Shown in pieces: positions 16,914-25,400 of a stretch of 61,750 nucleotides of DNA (positions within the stretch are counted from its first letter, which is position 1; each line of letters starts with the position of its first letter). Below the pieces are notes generated by a model. That model searched no databases and was not told the origin of the DNA. It saw nothing but the letters and a program-made list of their open reading frames with translations. Source of the stretch: Erysipelothrix sp. (GTDB lineage Bacteria; Bacillota_I; Bacilli_A; Erysipelotrichales; Erysipelotrichaceae); contig JAGXRX010000055.1 of the NCBI GenBank assembly GCA_018335655.1, positions 1 through 61,750 of the forward strand, read 5' to 3'. The position numbers and the translations under genes are program-made.

Positions 16914-17600
16914 ATGATTCTCACAAAACAAGAAATTCAAGCGTTAGTGGATCAAGGTCGCTATGATGAAGCGTATCAAAGTATCATCATGGCTTTATCT
17001 TCCAATCTTTTCTCTGCCAATGAAGAGAAGGAACTCAAAGAAATCATGCATAGTCTTTTAGAACTAATGCCTATAAAAGAGAAATCCTTGAGTGTAGAAG
17101 AAGCATTTTATGCCATTACGAGTGATGAAGATGCAACCTTAGGACTAATACAACTTGAGAAGACAAATCTTCGCAATCATACTTCGCTCATTCAACAATG
17201 CTTTGATGAAGGAGTATCACTGTTTGCGAATGCTCTACTTCTACAGTTATGTGTTGAACAACAACTCCCAGCAACCTTTACATACCATCATCCTTCGGGA
17301 ATGATGTGTGAAGTTATTCCTGCATCGTTAACACCATTACTTGACTTAGATGTCATGAATGAAGGCTTAGCGATGATTCATGAATACTTTGCTCATGAGA
17401 ACCCAAGTCTCATGCAACTTATCATTCATCAGTTCATGATTGATGTCAGTATGAGGTATCCAATTGAGACTGATGAAAGCGAATATGATACAATCGTGCT
17501 AGACAGTATTCGATCAACTTATCTTGCGATGCAAGATGAGGCAGGATTTGAAGAGTTTAAAGCTCAATACCCAAAAGAGCGACAATTTATCGTCAATTAG
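16914..17600 (+). CDS. uncharacterised protein upstream of tig
   Basis: A 228-residue soluble, acidic, mostly helical protein with no recognisable catalytic motif. The N-terminal part (QALVDQGRYDEAYQSIIMALS) looks like a TPR helix pair. Its position immediately upstream of tig recalls ysoA, a TPR protein upstream of tig in Bacillus, but I cannot confirm homology. The last four bases of the gene (including its TAG stop) lie inside the left arm of the CIRCE element controlling tig. Confidence 0.7.
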   Translation: MILTKQEIQALVDQGRYDEAYQSIIMALSSNLFSANEEKELKEIMHSLLELMPIKEKSLSVEEAFYAITSDEDATLGLIQLEKTNLRNHTSLIQQCFDEGVSLFANALLLQLCVEQQLPATFTYHHPSGMMCEVIPASLTPLLDLDVMNEGLAMIHEYFAHENPSLMQLIIHQFMIDVSMRYPIETDESEYDTIVLDSIRSTYLAMQDEAGFEEFKAQYPKERQFIVN

Positions 17601-17639
17601 CACTCTTTAATTGACAGTGCTAAACAAACTAAGTATAAT
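17597..17639 (+). promoter_or_regulatory. CIRCE operator over a consensus sigma-A promoter (tig-lon)
   Basis: TTAGCACTC (17597-17605), nine-base spacer, CAGTGCTAA (17615-17623): a CIRCE inverted repeat with one mismatch (C for G at 17615). It overlaps a perfect promoter, TTGACA (17611-17616), 17 bp, TATAAT (17634-17639). CIRCE is the binding site of the heat-shock repressor HrcA, so the tig-lon-ysxC operon is predicted to be HrcA-controlled. The mismatching C is also the fifth base of the -35 hexamer. Confidence 0.88.
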
Positions 17640-17662
17640 TAACACCAGACAAAGGAGAACTT

Positions 17663-18937
17663 ATGAAATCAAATTGGATTGTTAAAGAAAAATCGACTGG
17701 AACACTCAGTGTTGTCGTTGCGGATGCAACTTGGACACAAGCACAAGAAAAGGCCTTCAATAAACTTGCTAAAAATGTTGAAGTCAAAGGATTTAGAAAA
17801 GGATCTGCTCCAAAAGACATGGTTCGTAAGCAAATCTCTGATGCAGCAATTTTCAATGAAGCGATTGATAGTATTGCTAATGAAGCGTTTGTATTCGGGT
17901 TGGGTGAGCAAAATCTTAGTGTAGTTGGAAGACCAAGCTTAGATGTTAAAAATGTATCAAAAGAAGAAGTAGAACTATTATTTGATGTAAGTGTTACTCC
18001 TGAAGTCACTTTAGGCGACTATAAGTCTGTTAAAGTTGCCCAAGAAAATGTTGTCGTCAGTGATGCAGATATTGAAGCAGTGATTGCTAAAACTCTTGAA
18101 GACTATGCTGAACTTGTTATTAAAGACAGTGAAGCAGTCATGGGCGATACAGTGGTTATTGATTTTGAAGGATTTAAAGATGATGTTGCTTTTGAAGGTG
18201 GTAAAGGTGAGAACTATCCATTAGAACTTGGATCAAACTCATTTATTCCTGGATTTGAAGAAGCATTAGTTGGTGTTGTTGTGGGCCAATCACTTGATGT
18301 TGCGGTCACTTTCCCTGACAATTATGGGGTGGAAGATTTAGCGGGTAAACCGGTGGTCTTCAAAGTTACTGTCCATGAAATTAAAGGCAAACAACTTCCA
18401 GAATTGAGTGATGAATTTGTTGAATCACTTAAAAAAGAAGGCATTACAACTGTCGATGCATTTAAAGAAGATGTAATTCATACCCTTAAACATGAAAAAG
18501 AACATGAAGCCGAACATGCTTTTGAAGATGCAGTACTAACCCAAGTTGTACAAGCTTCAAGTGTTGAAATTCCACAAGTCATGATTGATGAAGAAACAAA
18601 TGTGCTTTTTGAAGACTTCAAACGTCGTTTAGAATCACAAAACTACAATCTTGAACTGTATACAGCATTAACTGGACAAGATGAAGCATTCCTTCGTGAA
18701 CAAATGGCTAATGATGCGGATCGTAAAGTTCGCTTACGTTTAGTCCTTGATGCGATTGCGAAAGCAGAAAACTTTGAAATTACTCCAGAAGGCTTAGAAG
18801 AAGAATATGCAAATATTGCCCAAATGTATTCCATGGAAGTGGATCAAGTGAAACAAGTCTTGAATCCATCCGTAGTTATGCAAGAATGGCGTTTGAAAAC
18901 AGCATTTGACTTTATTAAAACCAACGCGAAAGCGTAA
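17663..18937 (+). CDS. tig: trigger factor
   Basis: The 424-residue ribosome-associated chaperone and prolyl isomerase. The N-terminal ribosome-docking motif GFRKGSAPKDMV lies near 38-49, the FKBP-type isomerase domain spans roughly 155-240 (GDTVVIDFEGFKDDVAFEGGKGENYPLELG region), and a helical C-terminal chaperone domain follows. It binds nascent chains at the tunnel exit. AAAGGAG is six bases upstream of the ATG, and transcription starts at about 17646 from the CIRCE-overlapped promoter. lon follows 20 bases later. Confidence 0.97.
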   Translation: MKSNWIVKEKSTGTLSVVVADATWTQAQEKAFNKLAKNVEVKGFRKGSAPKDMVRKQISDAAIFNEAIDSIANEAFVFGLGEQNLSVVGRPSLDVKNVSKEEVELLFDVSVTPEVTLGDYKSVKVAQENVVVSDADIEAVIAKTLEDYAELVIKDSEAVMGDTVVIDFEGFKDDVAFEGGKGENYPLELGSNSFIPGFEEALVGVVVGQSLDVAVTFPDNYGVEDLAGKPVVFKVTVHEIKGKQLPELSDEFVESLKKEGITTVDAFKEDVIHTLKHEKEHEAEHAFEDAVLTQVVQASSVEIPQVMIDEETNVLFEDFKRRLESQNYNLELYTALTGQDEAFLREQMANDADRKVRLRLVLDAIAKAENFEITPEGLEEEYANIAQMYSMEVDQVKQVLNPSVVMQEWRLKTAFDFIKTNAKA

Positions 18938-18957
18938 ACACAAAGAAGGAGGGTCAT

Positions 18958-21279
18958 ATGGAGTCAGAAAAATTAGAAATTAGTGTTCCTGTCATTGCGA
19001 CCCGCGGTATCGTCGTTTTCCCTAATCAAGACATTATGATTGAAGTAGGGCGCGAAAAGAGTATGACAGCAGTGGAGGAATCCAACAATTATTTCAATGG
19101 ACATGTGTGGCTTGTATCTCAAAAAGACATCCTTGTGGATGATCCTAGTGAGAATGACCTATTTACCTTTGGAACATTATGTCGTATTAAAACCGTCAAA
19201 CGTAAAGAGGGATTTTTACGTGTGACCTTTAGTGGACTTCAACGTGCAGCACTTGTGCGCATGAGTGAAGATGATCGTATGTTTTTTGCGACGGTCATGC
19301 CTCAGGAGAATATCTCTGGGGATGCTATGGAAGAAATGGCACTCATTCGTCGTATTGCGAAAGAACTTGAAAACGTTGCGGCTACAAATGTTAATTTCCC
19401 AACCGAAATGATTAATCAATTGACTAAAGGGGTAAGTGCGTTACAACTCTCTGACCAATTTGCTCAGTATTTTCCTTTAAACTTAGAGAAGAAACAAGCT
19501 TTACTTGAAACCTTAAACATTAACGAGCGTCTAATGCTCATTATTGGTGAACTTCAAACAGAAAAACAAATTTCTTCGATTGAACAAGACATTAATGATC
19601 GTGTTAAAGAGCGTATTGAGGATAATCAACGTGAGTATTACTTACGTGAGAAACTTCGTGCAATCAAAGAAGAACTCGGTGATGTTGGAATTAAAGATGA
19701 AGATGGGGATGATTTACGCTCAATTATTGAGAATAATCCATACCCTGAAAACATCAAACAAAAAGCGCTTGAAGAATTATCACGCTTTGAAATGCTTCCT
19801 GCAGCAAGTGGTGAATCAGGGGTTATTCGTACGTACTTAGATTGGTTACTTAAGACACCTTGGTGGCAAGTGACTGAAGATAATGAAGACCTTAATGCGG
19901 TTAGAGCAGTACTTGATGGTGATCATTTTGGACTTGAAAAAGTTAAAGATCGTATCATGGAGTACTTAGCTGTTAAGACAGTGACAAAATCACTGAATGC
20001 ACCTATCATTTGTTTAGTGGGTCCTCCAGGGGTTGGTAAAACATCTTTGGCGAAGTCTATTGCGAATGCATTGAATCGTAAGTTTATCAAAGCCTCACTT
20101 GGTGGGGTTCGTGATGAAGCAGAAATTCGTGGACATCGTCGTACTTATTTAGGTTCTATGCCTGGACGTATCATTCAGGGAATGAAGAAAGCGGGGGTTG
20201 TTAACCCTGTGTTCCTTATTGATGAAATCGATAAAATGGCATCTGACTATAAAGGTGACCCAAGCTCAGCAATGCTCGAGGTGTTAGATCCTGAGCAAAA
20301 CAAACTGTTCTCAGATCACTACCTTGAAGAAGCGTATGATTTGTCTAAAGTCATGTTTATTGCGACTGCGAACTATCTTGATAACATTCCTGCAGCACTA
20401 AGAGACAGATTAGAAGTCATTAATCTTTCCTCTTATACTGAAGATGAAAAACTACATATTACACGCCAACATTTAATTCCTAAGCAAATGCTTGTGAATG
20501 GTTTAAAACCTACTCAAGCACTATTTAGTGAAGAATCAATTTTATATCTTATTCGCCATTACACACGTGAAGCTGGTGTTCGCCAACTTGAGCGTCAAAT
20601 TGCAGCAATCTGTCGTAAGTCAGTGCTTGCGGTGTTAAAAGATGGTAAAAAGAAGATTTCTATTACTCCTAAGAAAGTTAATGAACTTCTTGGAAAAGAA
20701 ATGTATGAATTTGGTAAAAAAGAAGCGAAGAATGAAGTGGGTGTTGTGACAGGTCTTGCCTATACTTCCTTTGGAGGCGATGTGCTTCCTGTAGAAGTCA
20801 CGACATTTGATGGTAAAGGTCGTTTGATCTTAACTGGAAAACTTGGAGATGTCATGAAAGAGTCCGCAGAAATTGCGTATGGTTTTGTGAAGTCTCATGC
20901 GGCAACGTACAAGATTGAACCGAAGTTCTTTGAAACTCATGATATTCATATTCACGTTCCAGAAGGAGCAGTGCCTAAAGATGGTCCAAGTGCTGGTATT
21001 ACCATGACAACTGCGATCATTTCTGCACTCACACATCAAGAAGTCTATGCTGATTTAGCGATGACTGGTGAGGTGACTTTAAGAGGTCATGTATTACCAA
21101 TTGGTGGATTAAAAGAGAAATCACTCGCAGCACATCGTGTTGGTATTCGTAAAGTGCTCATTCCTAAGGGTAATGTGAAGGATATGGATGATATTCCAGC
21201 ATCTGTGAAAGAAATGATTATCTTTGTTCCAGTTGAAAATATGGAACAAGTGCTTGAAGAAGCACTCGTAAAAGTATGA
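18958..21279 (+). CDS. lon: ATP-dependent protease Lon (LonA)
   Basis: A 773-residue LonA protease: N-terminal substrate-recognition domain, AAA+ module with Walker A GPPGVGKTS and Walker B VFLIDEID, and a C-terminal protease domain with catalytic S678 (PKDGPSAGITM) and K721 (GGLKEKSLAAHR). The serine-lysine spacing of 43 equals that of the E. coli enzyme. It degrades damaged and regulatory proteins. An AAGGAGG site is close to the ATG. It shares the CIRCE-controlled promoter of tig and overlaps ysxC by four bases. Confidence 0.98.
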   Translation: MESEKLEISVPVIATRGIVVFPNQDIMIEVGREKSMTAVEESNNYFNGHVWLVSQKDILVDDPSENDLFTFGTLCRIKTVKRKEGFLRVTFSGLQRAALVRMSEDDRMFFATVMPQENISGDAMEEMALIRRIAKELENVAATNVNFPTEMINQLTKGVSALQLSDQFAQYFPLNLEKKQALLETLNINERLMLIIGELQTEKQISSIEQDINDRVKERIEDNQREYYLREKLRAIKEELGDVGIKDEDGDDLRSIIENNPYPENIKQKALEELSRFEMLPAASGESGVIRTYLDWLLKTPWWQVTEDNEDLNAVRAVLDGDHFGLEKVKDRIMEYLAVKTVTKSLNAPIICLVGPPGVGKTSLAKSIANALNRKFIKASLGGVRDEAEIRGHRRTYLGSMPGRIIQGMKKAGVVNPVFLIDEIDKMASDYKGDPSSAMLEVLDPEQNKLFSDHYLEEAYDLSKVMFIATANYLDNIPAALRDRLEVINLSSYTEDEKLHITRQHLIPKQMLVNGLKPTQALFSEESILYLIRHYTREAGVRQLERQIAAICRKSVLAVLKDGKKKISITPKKVNELLGKEMYEFGKKEAKNEVGVVTGLAYTSFGGDVLPVEVTTFDGKGRLILTGKLGDVMKESAEIAYGFVKSHAATYKIEPKFFETHDIHIHVPEGAVPKDGPSAGITMTTAIISALTHQEVYADLAMTGEVTLRGHVLPIGGLKEKSLAAHRVGIRKVLIPKGNVKDMDDIPASVKEMIIFVPVENMEQVLEEALVKV

Positions 21280-21845
21280 GTCTGAAGAGTCAAGACGCAC
21301 ATTTAATTATTTCATGTGCGTCCCTCATTCAGTTTCCACCCAATGATCGTCATGAAGTGGTTATGGTTGGAAAAAGCAATGTAGGGAAGAGTTCACTTAT
21401 TAATGCCCTTACAGAGCGTAAAAACTTAGCGTATGTAGGAGCACGTCCTGGGAAAACTCGTCTTGCGAACTTTTTTCATATCACAGATTCCTTGATGCTT
21501 GTGGATGTTCCTGGTTATGGCTTTGCGAATCGTTCTAAACAAGAACAAATTGCTTTTGGTCAACTTATGGATGATTACTTTAACACTCGTAAGTTAACAG
21601 CCTTACTTCTATGTGTTGATTCACGTCGAGGATTAAATTCAGATGATTTACTTATGATTGAACTCGCAAAATCCTTAAAGATTCGCTTTGCAATCATTCT
21701 TACAAAAATTGATAAATTAACCCTTAAAGAGTTAAATCTAATCAAAAATTCAGTTCAAGGATATCTTGTCTTCACATTCTCAGCTTTAAAAAGAAATGGT
21801 GTTGAAGAAATTAGTGAACAAATAATGCGTTGGTGTGAACACTAA
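21276..21845 (+). CDS. ysxC: ribosome biogenesis GTPase YsxC/EngB
   Basis: A 189-residue GTPase with G1 GKSNVGKSS, the family block GARPGKTRLANFF, G3 DVPGYGFANR, and G4 TKIDKL. YsxC helps assemble the large ribosomal subunit. lon-ysxC linkage by overlap is common in Bacillota. The gene overlaps lon by four bases and its end forms the 5' arm of the terminator at 21827-21855. Confidence 0.95.
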   Translation: MSLKSQDAHLIISCASLIQFPPNDRHEVVMVGKSNVGKSSLINALTERKNLAYVGARPGKTRLANFFHITDSLMLVDVPGYGFANRSKQEQIAFGQLMDDYFNTRKLTALLLCVDSRRGLNSDDLLMIELAKSLKIRFAIILTKIDKLTLKELNLIKNSVQGYLVFTFSALKRNGVEEISEQIMRWCEH

Positions 21846-21855
21846 CGCTTTTTTT
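21827..21855 (+). terminator. terminator of the tig-lon-ysxC operon
   Basis: GCGTTGGTG/CACTAACGC stem (one G-T pair, loop TGAA) followed by seven T. The stem overlaps the ysxC stop codon. Confidence 0.85.
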
Positions 21856-21884
21856 ATGTTAGACTTTTAGCAGGAGAAATATTT

Positions 21885-22703
21885 ATGAAACGTAATAAAA
21901 TAATGCGCATTATTGCATTCCTTTCGTTAGTCTTTATGATTACCCTTAATGCTTTAGCAAACATTCTTCCAATTAATGGATTAATGACAGGGGAGATATC
22001 TGATTCATTCTTTAATCTTTTTGCCCCAGCACCGATTACATTCGCGATATGGGCACTCATTTATACTTTACTCATTATGTATTCCCTTGTACAACTTAAA
22101 GTTAATCATGATTTAAGTGTGCGTCAAAACTTATTTGATGATCTTGCCTTACCATTTACAGTCTCTAATATTGCGAATGGTCTTTGGATTATCGCATGGC
22201 ATTTCTTACGCATTGATGTGAGTTTATTCCTCATTGTCATTGTCTTGATTTGTCTTATTATCATGATGATTGAGATTGATCGCACCTCACTCTACAATAA
22301 CGATGGTTTCTTCATAGCACTACCTTTTTCTATCTATTTTGGATGGATTACTGTCGCAACGATTGCCAATGTCACAACACTTCTTGTGTCACTTGGTTAT
22401 TCATCGTATCTAAATCAACCATTATTTGGTTTAGGTGATGATATTTGGTTATTGGTACTTCTTGGTATTGGAGCAATTGTTATGACATTAACAGTCTTCA
22501 AGTTTAATGCACGTGCTTATGGTCTTGTCTTTATTTGGGCATATGTTGGAATATATTTAAAGATTGTTGATCTTCCACAAAGAGCTGAGTTAGTACTATT
22601 TACCTATCTTCCACAAATCATCTTAGGCATTGTGGGTTACTTTGTCTTAGTCCTTCTCATTGTGAGTATAAAAATAAGAAAGAATAAATACAAATTGGGG
22701 TAA
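21885..22703 (+). CDS. TspO-related tryptophan-rich sensory protein-like membrane protein
   Basis: A 272-residue protein with about seven hydrophobic segments. The N-terminal pattern LANILPINGLMTGEISDSF followed by LFAPAPITFAIWALIY is that of the distant, longer TspO-like proteins annotated as tryptophan-rich sensory protein. True TspO binds porphyrins and is shorter (about 160 residues), so ligand and role here are unknown. The gene lies alone between two terminators, with CAGGAGA upstream of the ATG. Confidence 0.72.
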   Translation: MKRNKIMRIIAFLSLVFMITLNALANILPINGLMTGEISDSFFNLFAPAPITFAIWALIYTLLIMYSLVQLKVNHDLSVRQNLFDDLALPFTVSNIANGLWIIAWHFLRIDVSLFLIVIVLICLIIMMIEIDRTSLYNNDGFFIALPFSIYFGWITVATIANVTTLLVSLGYSSYLNQPLFGLGDDIWLLVLLGIGAIVMTLTVFKFNARAYGLVFIWAYVGIYLKIVDLPQRAELVLFTYLPQIILGIVGYFVLVLLIVSIKIRKNKYKLG

Positions 22704-22716
22704 ACCCAATTTTTTT
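22692..22716 (+). terminator. intrinsic terminator
   Basis: AAATTGGG/CCCAATTT stem, loop GTAAA, then TTTT. The TspO-like gene's TAA stop lies in the loop. Confidence 0.8.
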
Positions 22717-22786
22717 ATCATGTAAAATTGTGGTGTTATCTTGAGATTTTGCCTCTAAAGGAGTAGACTATGTATTGAGGTTAACT

Positions 22787-23827
22787 ATGATCACTTTTTT
22801 AATTCCCAGTTATCAGCCAAATCATACATTGCTTGATTTAGTTCAAGAATGTAGTCAACATCCTATTCGAATTATTGTCGTTGATGATGGGGGACAATCA
22901 TCGTATGCACCTATTTTTAGTGCATTACCTCAAGAGGTCATAGTGTTAAAACATGAAGTGAATGAAGGTAAAGGTGCAGCCCTTAAAACAGGCTTTAAAT
23001 ATATTAAAGAGCATTTTAGTCACGAGCATGGTGTAGTTGTAACCGTCGATGGTGATGGTCAACATAAAGTATCAGATGCATTAGCCCTTGGAGAGAAAGC
23101 ATTAACACTGTCTTCATCCATTGTCTTAGGAGTACGAGATTTCTCTCAAGTTGATGTACCATTTAAATCACGTTTTGGTAATAAGCTCACTCGCTTTATT
23201 ACTCAGTTTCTTATTGGATATCCCATTAGTGATACTCAAACGGGTCTACGTGCGTTCACCATGGATACTTTAGACTTTTGTCTTTCATTGGAGCAAAACC
23301 GCTACGAATATGAAATGAGTATGCTCTTAGGTGCTAAGAAGTTTAAAATAAAACTTCATGAACATCCAATAGAAACAGTGTATATCGAAAACAATGCTGC
23401 TTCACACTTTAATCCTTTCACAGATTCTCTCAAAATATACATCCAAATTGGAAAGTTTGCGTTGTCTTCAATTTTAAGTTCAGTTATTGATGTGAGCATG
23501 TTTGCATGGATTTATGCAAGTCTTAAAGAAGATTTACTATTTCGAGTGATTGTCGCTACCGTGCTTGCACGGATTGTGTCTTCAATGTTTAATTACTTTG
23601 TGAATAAACATGTGGTGTTTAATGCGAAAGAATCAGGTTCGCGCTCACTGTTTTATTATTACGCCTTAGTCGTCTTAGTCATGCTTAGTTCAGCATTACT
23701 GGTGTACGTCTTTGATGTTCTTATTCCAATCTCACCAGTCTTTATTAAAATCGTGGTCGATGGAAGTCTATTTTTCCTAAGTTTCAATATCCAGAAGAAA
23801 GTCATATTTAAAGGAACGCCTTCATGA
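22787..23827 (+). CDS. GT2 glycosyltransferase fused to a GtrA-like membrane domain
   Basis: Residues 1 to about 210 form a GT-A glycosyltransferase: IPSYQPN start, VVDDGG, DGDGQH metal-binding block and SDTQTGLRAF. The C-terminal 130 residues form four helices of the GtrA type (KFALSSILSSVIDVSMF). GtrB-type enzymes load a sugar onto undecaprenyl phosphate and GtrA-type domains help flip it; the fusion would feed extracellular glycosylation of, for example, teichoic acids (inference). I use the ATG at 22787 with GAGG six bases upstream; a TTG at 22775 is in frame and could be served by AAAGGAG at 22758. It overlaps the next gene by four bases. Confidence 0.85.
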   Translation: MITFLIPSYQPNHTLLDLVQECSQHPIRIIVVDDGGQSSYAPIFSALPQEVIVLKHEVNEGKGAALKTGFKYIKEHFSHEHGVVVTVDGDGQHKVSDALALGEKALTLSSSIVLGVRDFSQVDVPFKSRFGNKLTRFITQFLIGYPISDTQTGLRAFTMDTLDFCLSLEQNRYEYEMSMLLGAKKFKIKLHEHPIETVYIENNAASHFNPFTDSLKIYIQIGKFALSSILSSVIDVSMFAWIYASLKEDLLFRVIVATVLARIVSSMFNYFVNKHVVFNAKESGSRSLFYYYALVVLVMLSSALLVYVFDVLIPISPVFIKIVVDGSLFFLSFNIQKKVIFKGTPS

Positions 23828-24771
23828 AAAGAACGATATTACTAATTATTTTCGTCATATTTAGTCTTAGTTTATCAAGCATCACATTGTATGATGCGTT
23901 TTTGCTTGAAGTAACTGAAAAACCCATAGGTAATGAAATTATTGATCCTAATGTTCCAACAGATCCTACAGATCCAACCGATCCTATTGATGAAATTCCA
24001 GAACCGATTGTATATGAGAATATCTCTACAGACACTGAATATCAAGATCAAGATATGACGATTAGACTTGAGAAGATTCGCAAGTTTGGTAGTGATGTTT
24101 ATGTTGTGTATGTTCAAGTTCGCAATATTGAAGTTGTTCATAGTTTATTTGCAAAGGATACTTTTGGAAAGAATATTTCTGAAACGACTTCAAGTATGGC
24201 TAAAAGAACAGGAGCAATTGTTGCAATCAATGGAGACTATTATGGATATCGCTTTAGAGGTTTAATCATTCGCAATGGAAGACTATACCTTGATACTCCA
24301 CGTAAAGCTCCTGACAACATGAGTATGAATCTAAATATAAATGGTGTTATGAGTGCAATTCTTGAAGGCTCAGATACAGGTCAAAACATTCTTCAATCAG
24401 GTGTCTACCAAAGTTATTCTTTTGGACCAGTGCTTGTGGATAATAAAGAAATTCAATCTTTAAAATCCAATTATGCTGCTAAAAAGAATCCACGCTCTGC
24501 AATTGGAATGATTGAGCCTTTTCACTATATATTCTTAGCGGCAGATGGGCGTACCGCTCAAAGCCCAGGTCTTACAATGAAAGAATTAGCCCAAACCTTT
24601 GTGGATTTAGGGGCAACCTTTGCCTACAATCTTGATGGAGGTGGCAGTAGTGCTTTATGGTTTAATGGAAGAATTGTCAATAAACCTACTTTTGATGGCA
24701 CTAAGTTTGGAGAACGCACAGTATCTGATGTGTTAACTCTAACGCCAATTACGAGGGACGATAATGATTAA
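23824..24771 (+). CDS. membrane-anchored phosphodiester glycosidase domain protein (NAGPA-like)
   Basis: A 315-residue protein with an N-terminal hydrophobic anchor (about 4-25), a low-complexity linker of repeated TDP triplets (near 46-56), and an extracellular NAGPA/DUF2233 domain: VAINGDYYGYRFRGLIIRNG, NPRSAIGM and the terminal NLDGGGSSALWFNG are family hallmarks. NAGPA-type domains cleave GlcNAc-phosphodiester bonds; bacterial members are linked to surface glycans. Coupling by four-base overlap to a lipid-linked sugar transferase fits a wall or teichoic acid role. Exact substrate unknown. Confidence 0.85.
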   Translation: MKRTILLIIFVIFSLSLSSITLYDAFLLEVTEKPIGNEIIDPNVPTDPTDPTDPIDEIPEPIVYENISTDTEYQDQDMTIRLEKIRKFGSDVYVVYVQVRNIEVVHSLFAKDTFGKNISETTSSMAKRTGAIVAINGDYYGYRFRGLIIRNGRLYLDTPRKAPDNMSMNLNINGVMSAILEGSDTGQNILQSGVYQSYSFGPVLVDNKEIQSLKSNYAAKKNPRSAIGMIEPFHYIFLAADGRTAQSPGLTMKELAQTFVDLGATFAYNLDGGGSSALWFNGRIVNKPTFDGTKFGERTVSDVLTLTPITRDDND

Positions 24772-25126
24772 ATCATTGTTACTCGTCATTTTTGTCGGTA
24801 TTGCTGGGGTTATATATACATCATTCTCTCATGGCGTTACATCACCATTTATGTCCTTTGCGTTCATGTGGTTACTTTTAGGGTTTATTCTTAAATACAT
24901 TTTAAAACGTTTTATTCGCAGGAAGCCACGTCGATGGGTTACCTCAATCCATAATGGTCTTTGGTTATCCTACATGCTTAATGCTACTTTAGGAAGCATT
25001 ATTATAGGTATCATTAATATTGCAGGGAGCTATACAGATTTACTGTATGGGCAACTCTTTGTCGGTTTACTCAGTCTTGCATTATATTTACTATTGTCAA
25101 TCGTCTTATTGTGGACTTCACATTGA
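24764..25126 (+). CDS. small uncharacterised membrane protein
   Basis: A 120-residue protein with about four hydrophobic helices separated by one strongly basic loop (KRFIRRKPRRW, near 48-58). I do not recognise the family. It overlaps the glycosidase gene by eight bases and so belongs to the glycosyltransferase operon. The final codons overlap the -35 of the valS leader promoter. Confidence 0.65.
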   Translation: MIKSLLLVIFVGIAGVIYTSFSHGVTSPFMSFAFMWLLLGFILKYILKRFIRRKPRRWVTSIHNGLWLSYMLNATLGSIIIGIINIAGSYTDLLYGQLFVGLLSLALYLLLSIVLLWTSH

Positions 25127-25152
25127 CAAGACATGATGCATTCATGTAAGAT
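25123..25152 (+). promoter_or_regulatory. promoter of the valS T-box leader
   Basis: TTGACA (25123-25128), 18-bp spacer, TAAGAT (25147-25152). The -35 overlaps the stop codon of the upstream membrane protein gene. Confidence 0.7.
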
Positions 25153-25158
25153 AGTGCT

Positions 25159-25385
25159 AATTCAAAGACATGATTTAAGGATGAATGGTGGACACTTAGA
25201 AAGTTTTGGGCCGATGCAACAAAACCAATCCTTCATCGTATAAGTCATCATGTGGAATCAATGCTGAACCTTCAGTAAGCGTTGACGTAAGACTGCGTTA
25301 AAGTCATCGAGGGCATCAATCTTTGATTGATGAACTAAGGTGGTACCGCGAGTCTTCGTCCTTAGATGAAGGCTTTTTTTTATTC
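25159..25385 (+). promoter_or_regulatory. T-box riboswitch (valine) upstream of valS
   Basis: The T-box sequence AAGGTGGTACCGCG lies at 25337-25350, followed by a terminator hairpin (25352-25360 with 25365-25373) and a run of T. In stem I, ACATGA (25168-25173) pairs with TCATGT (25248-25253); the codon just before the unpaired A of this helix is GTC (25244-25246), a valine codon, which is the predicted specifier. Uncharged tRNA-Val should favour the antiterminator and valS transcription. Confidence 0.9.
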
Positions 25386-25400
25386 AAGAAAGGACGATGT

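Noticed and set aside
25323-25400. N-terminal extension of ValS
   Set aside because: It would start inside the T-box and run through the terminator; the ATG at 25401 has the SD and homologous N-terminus.
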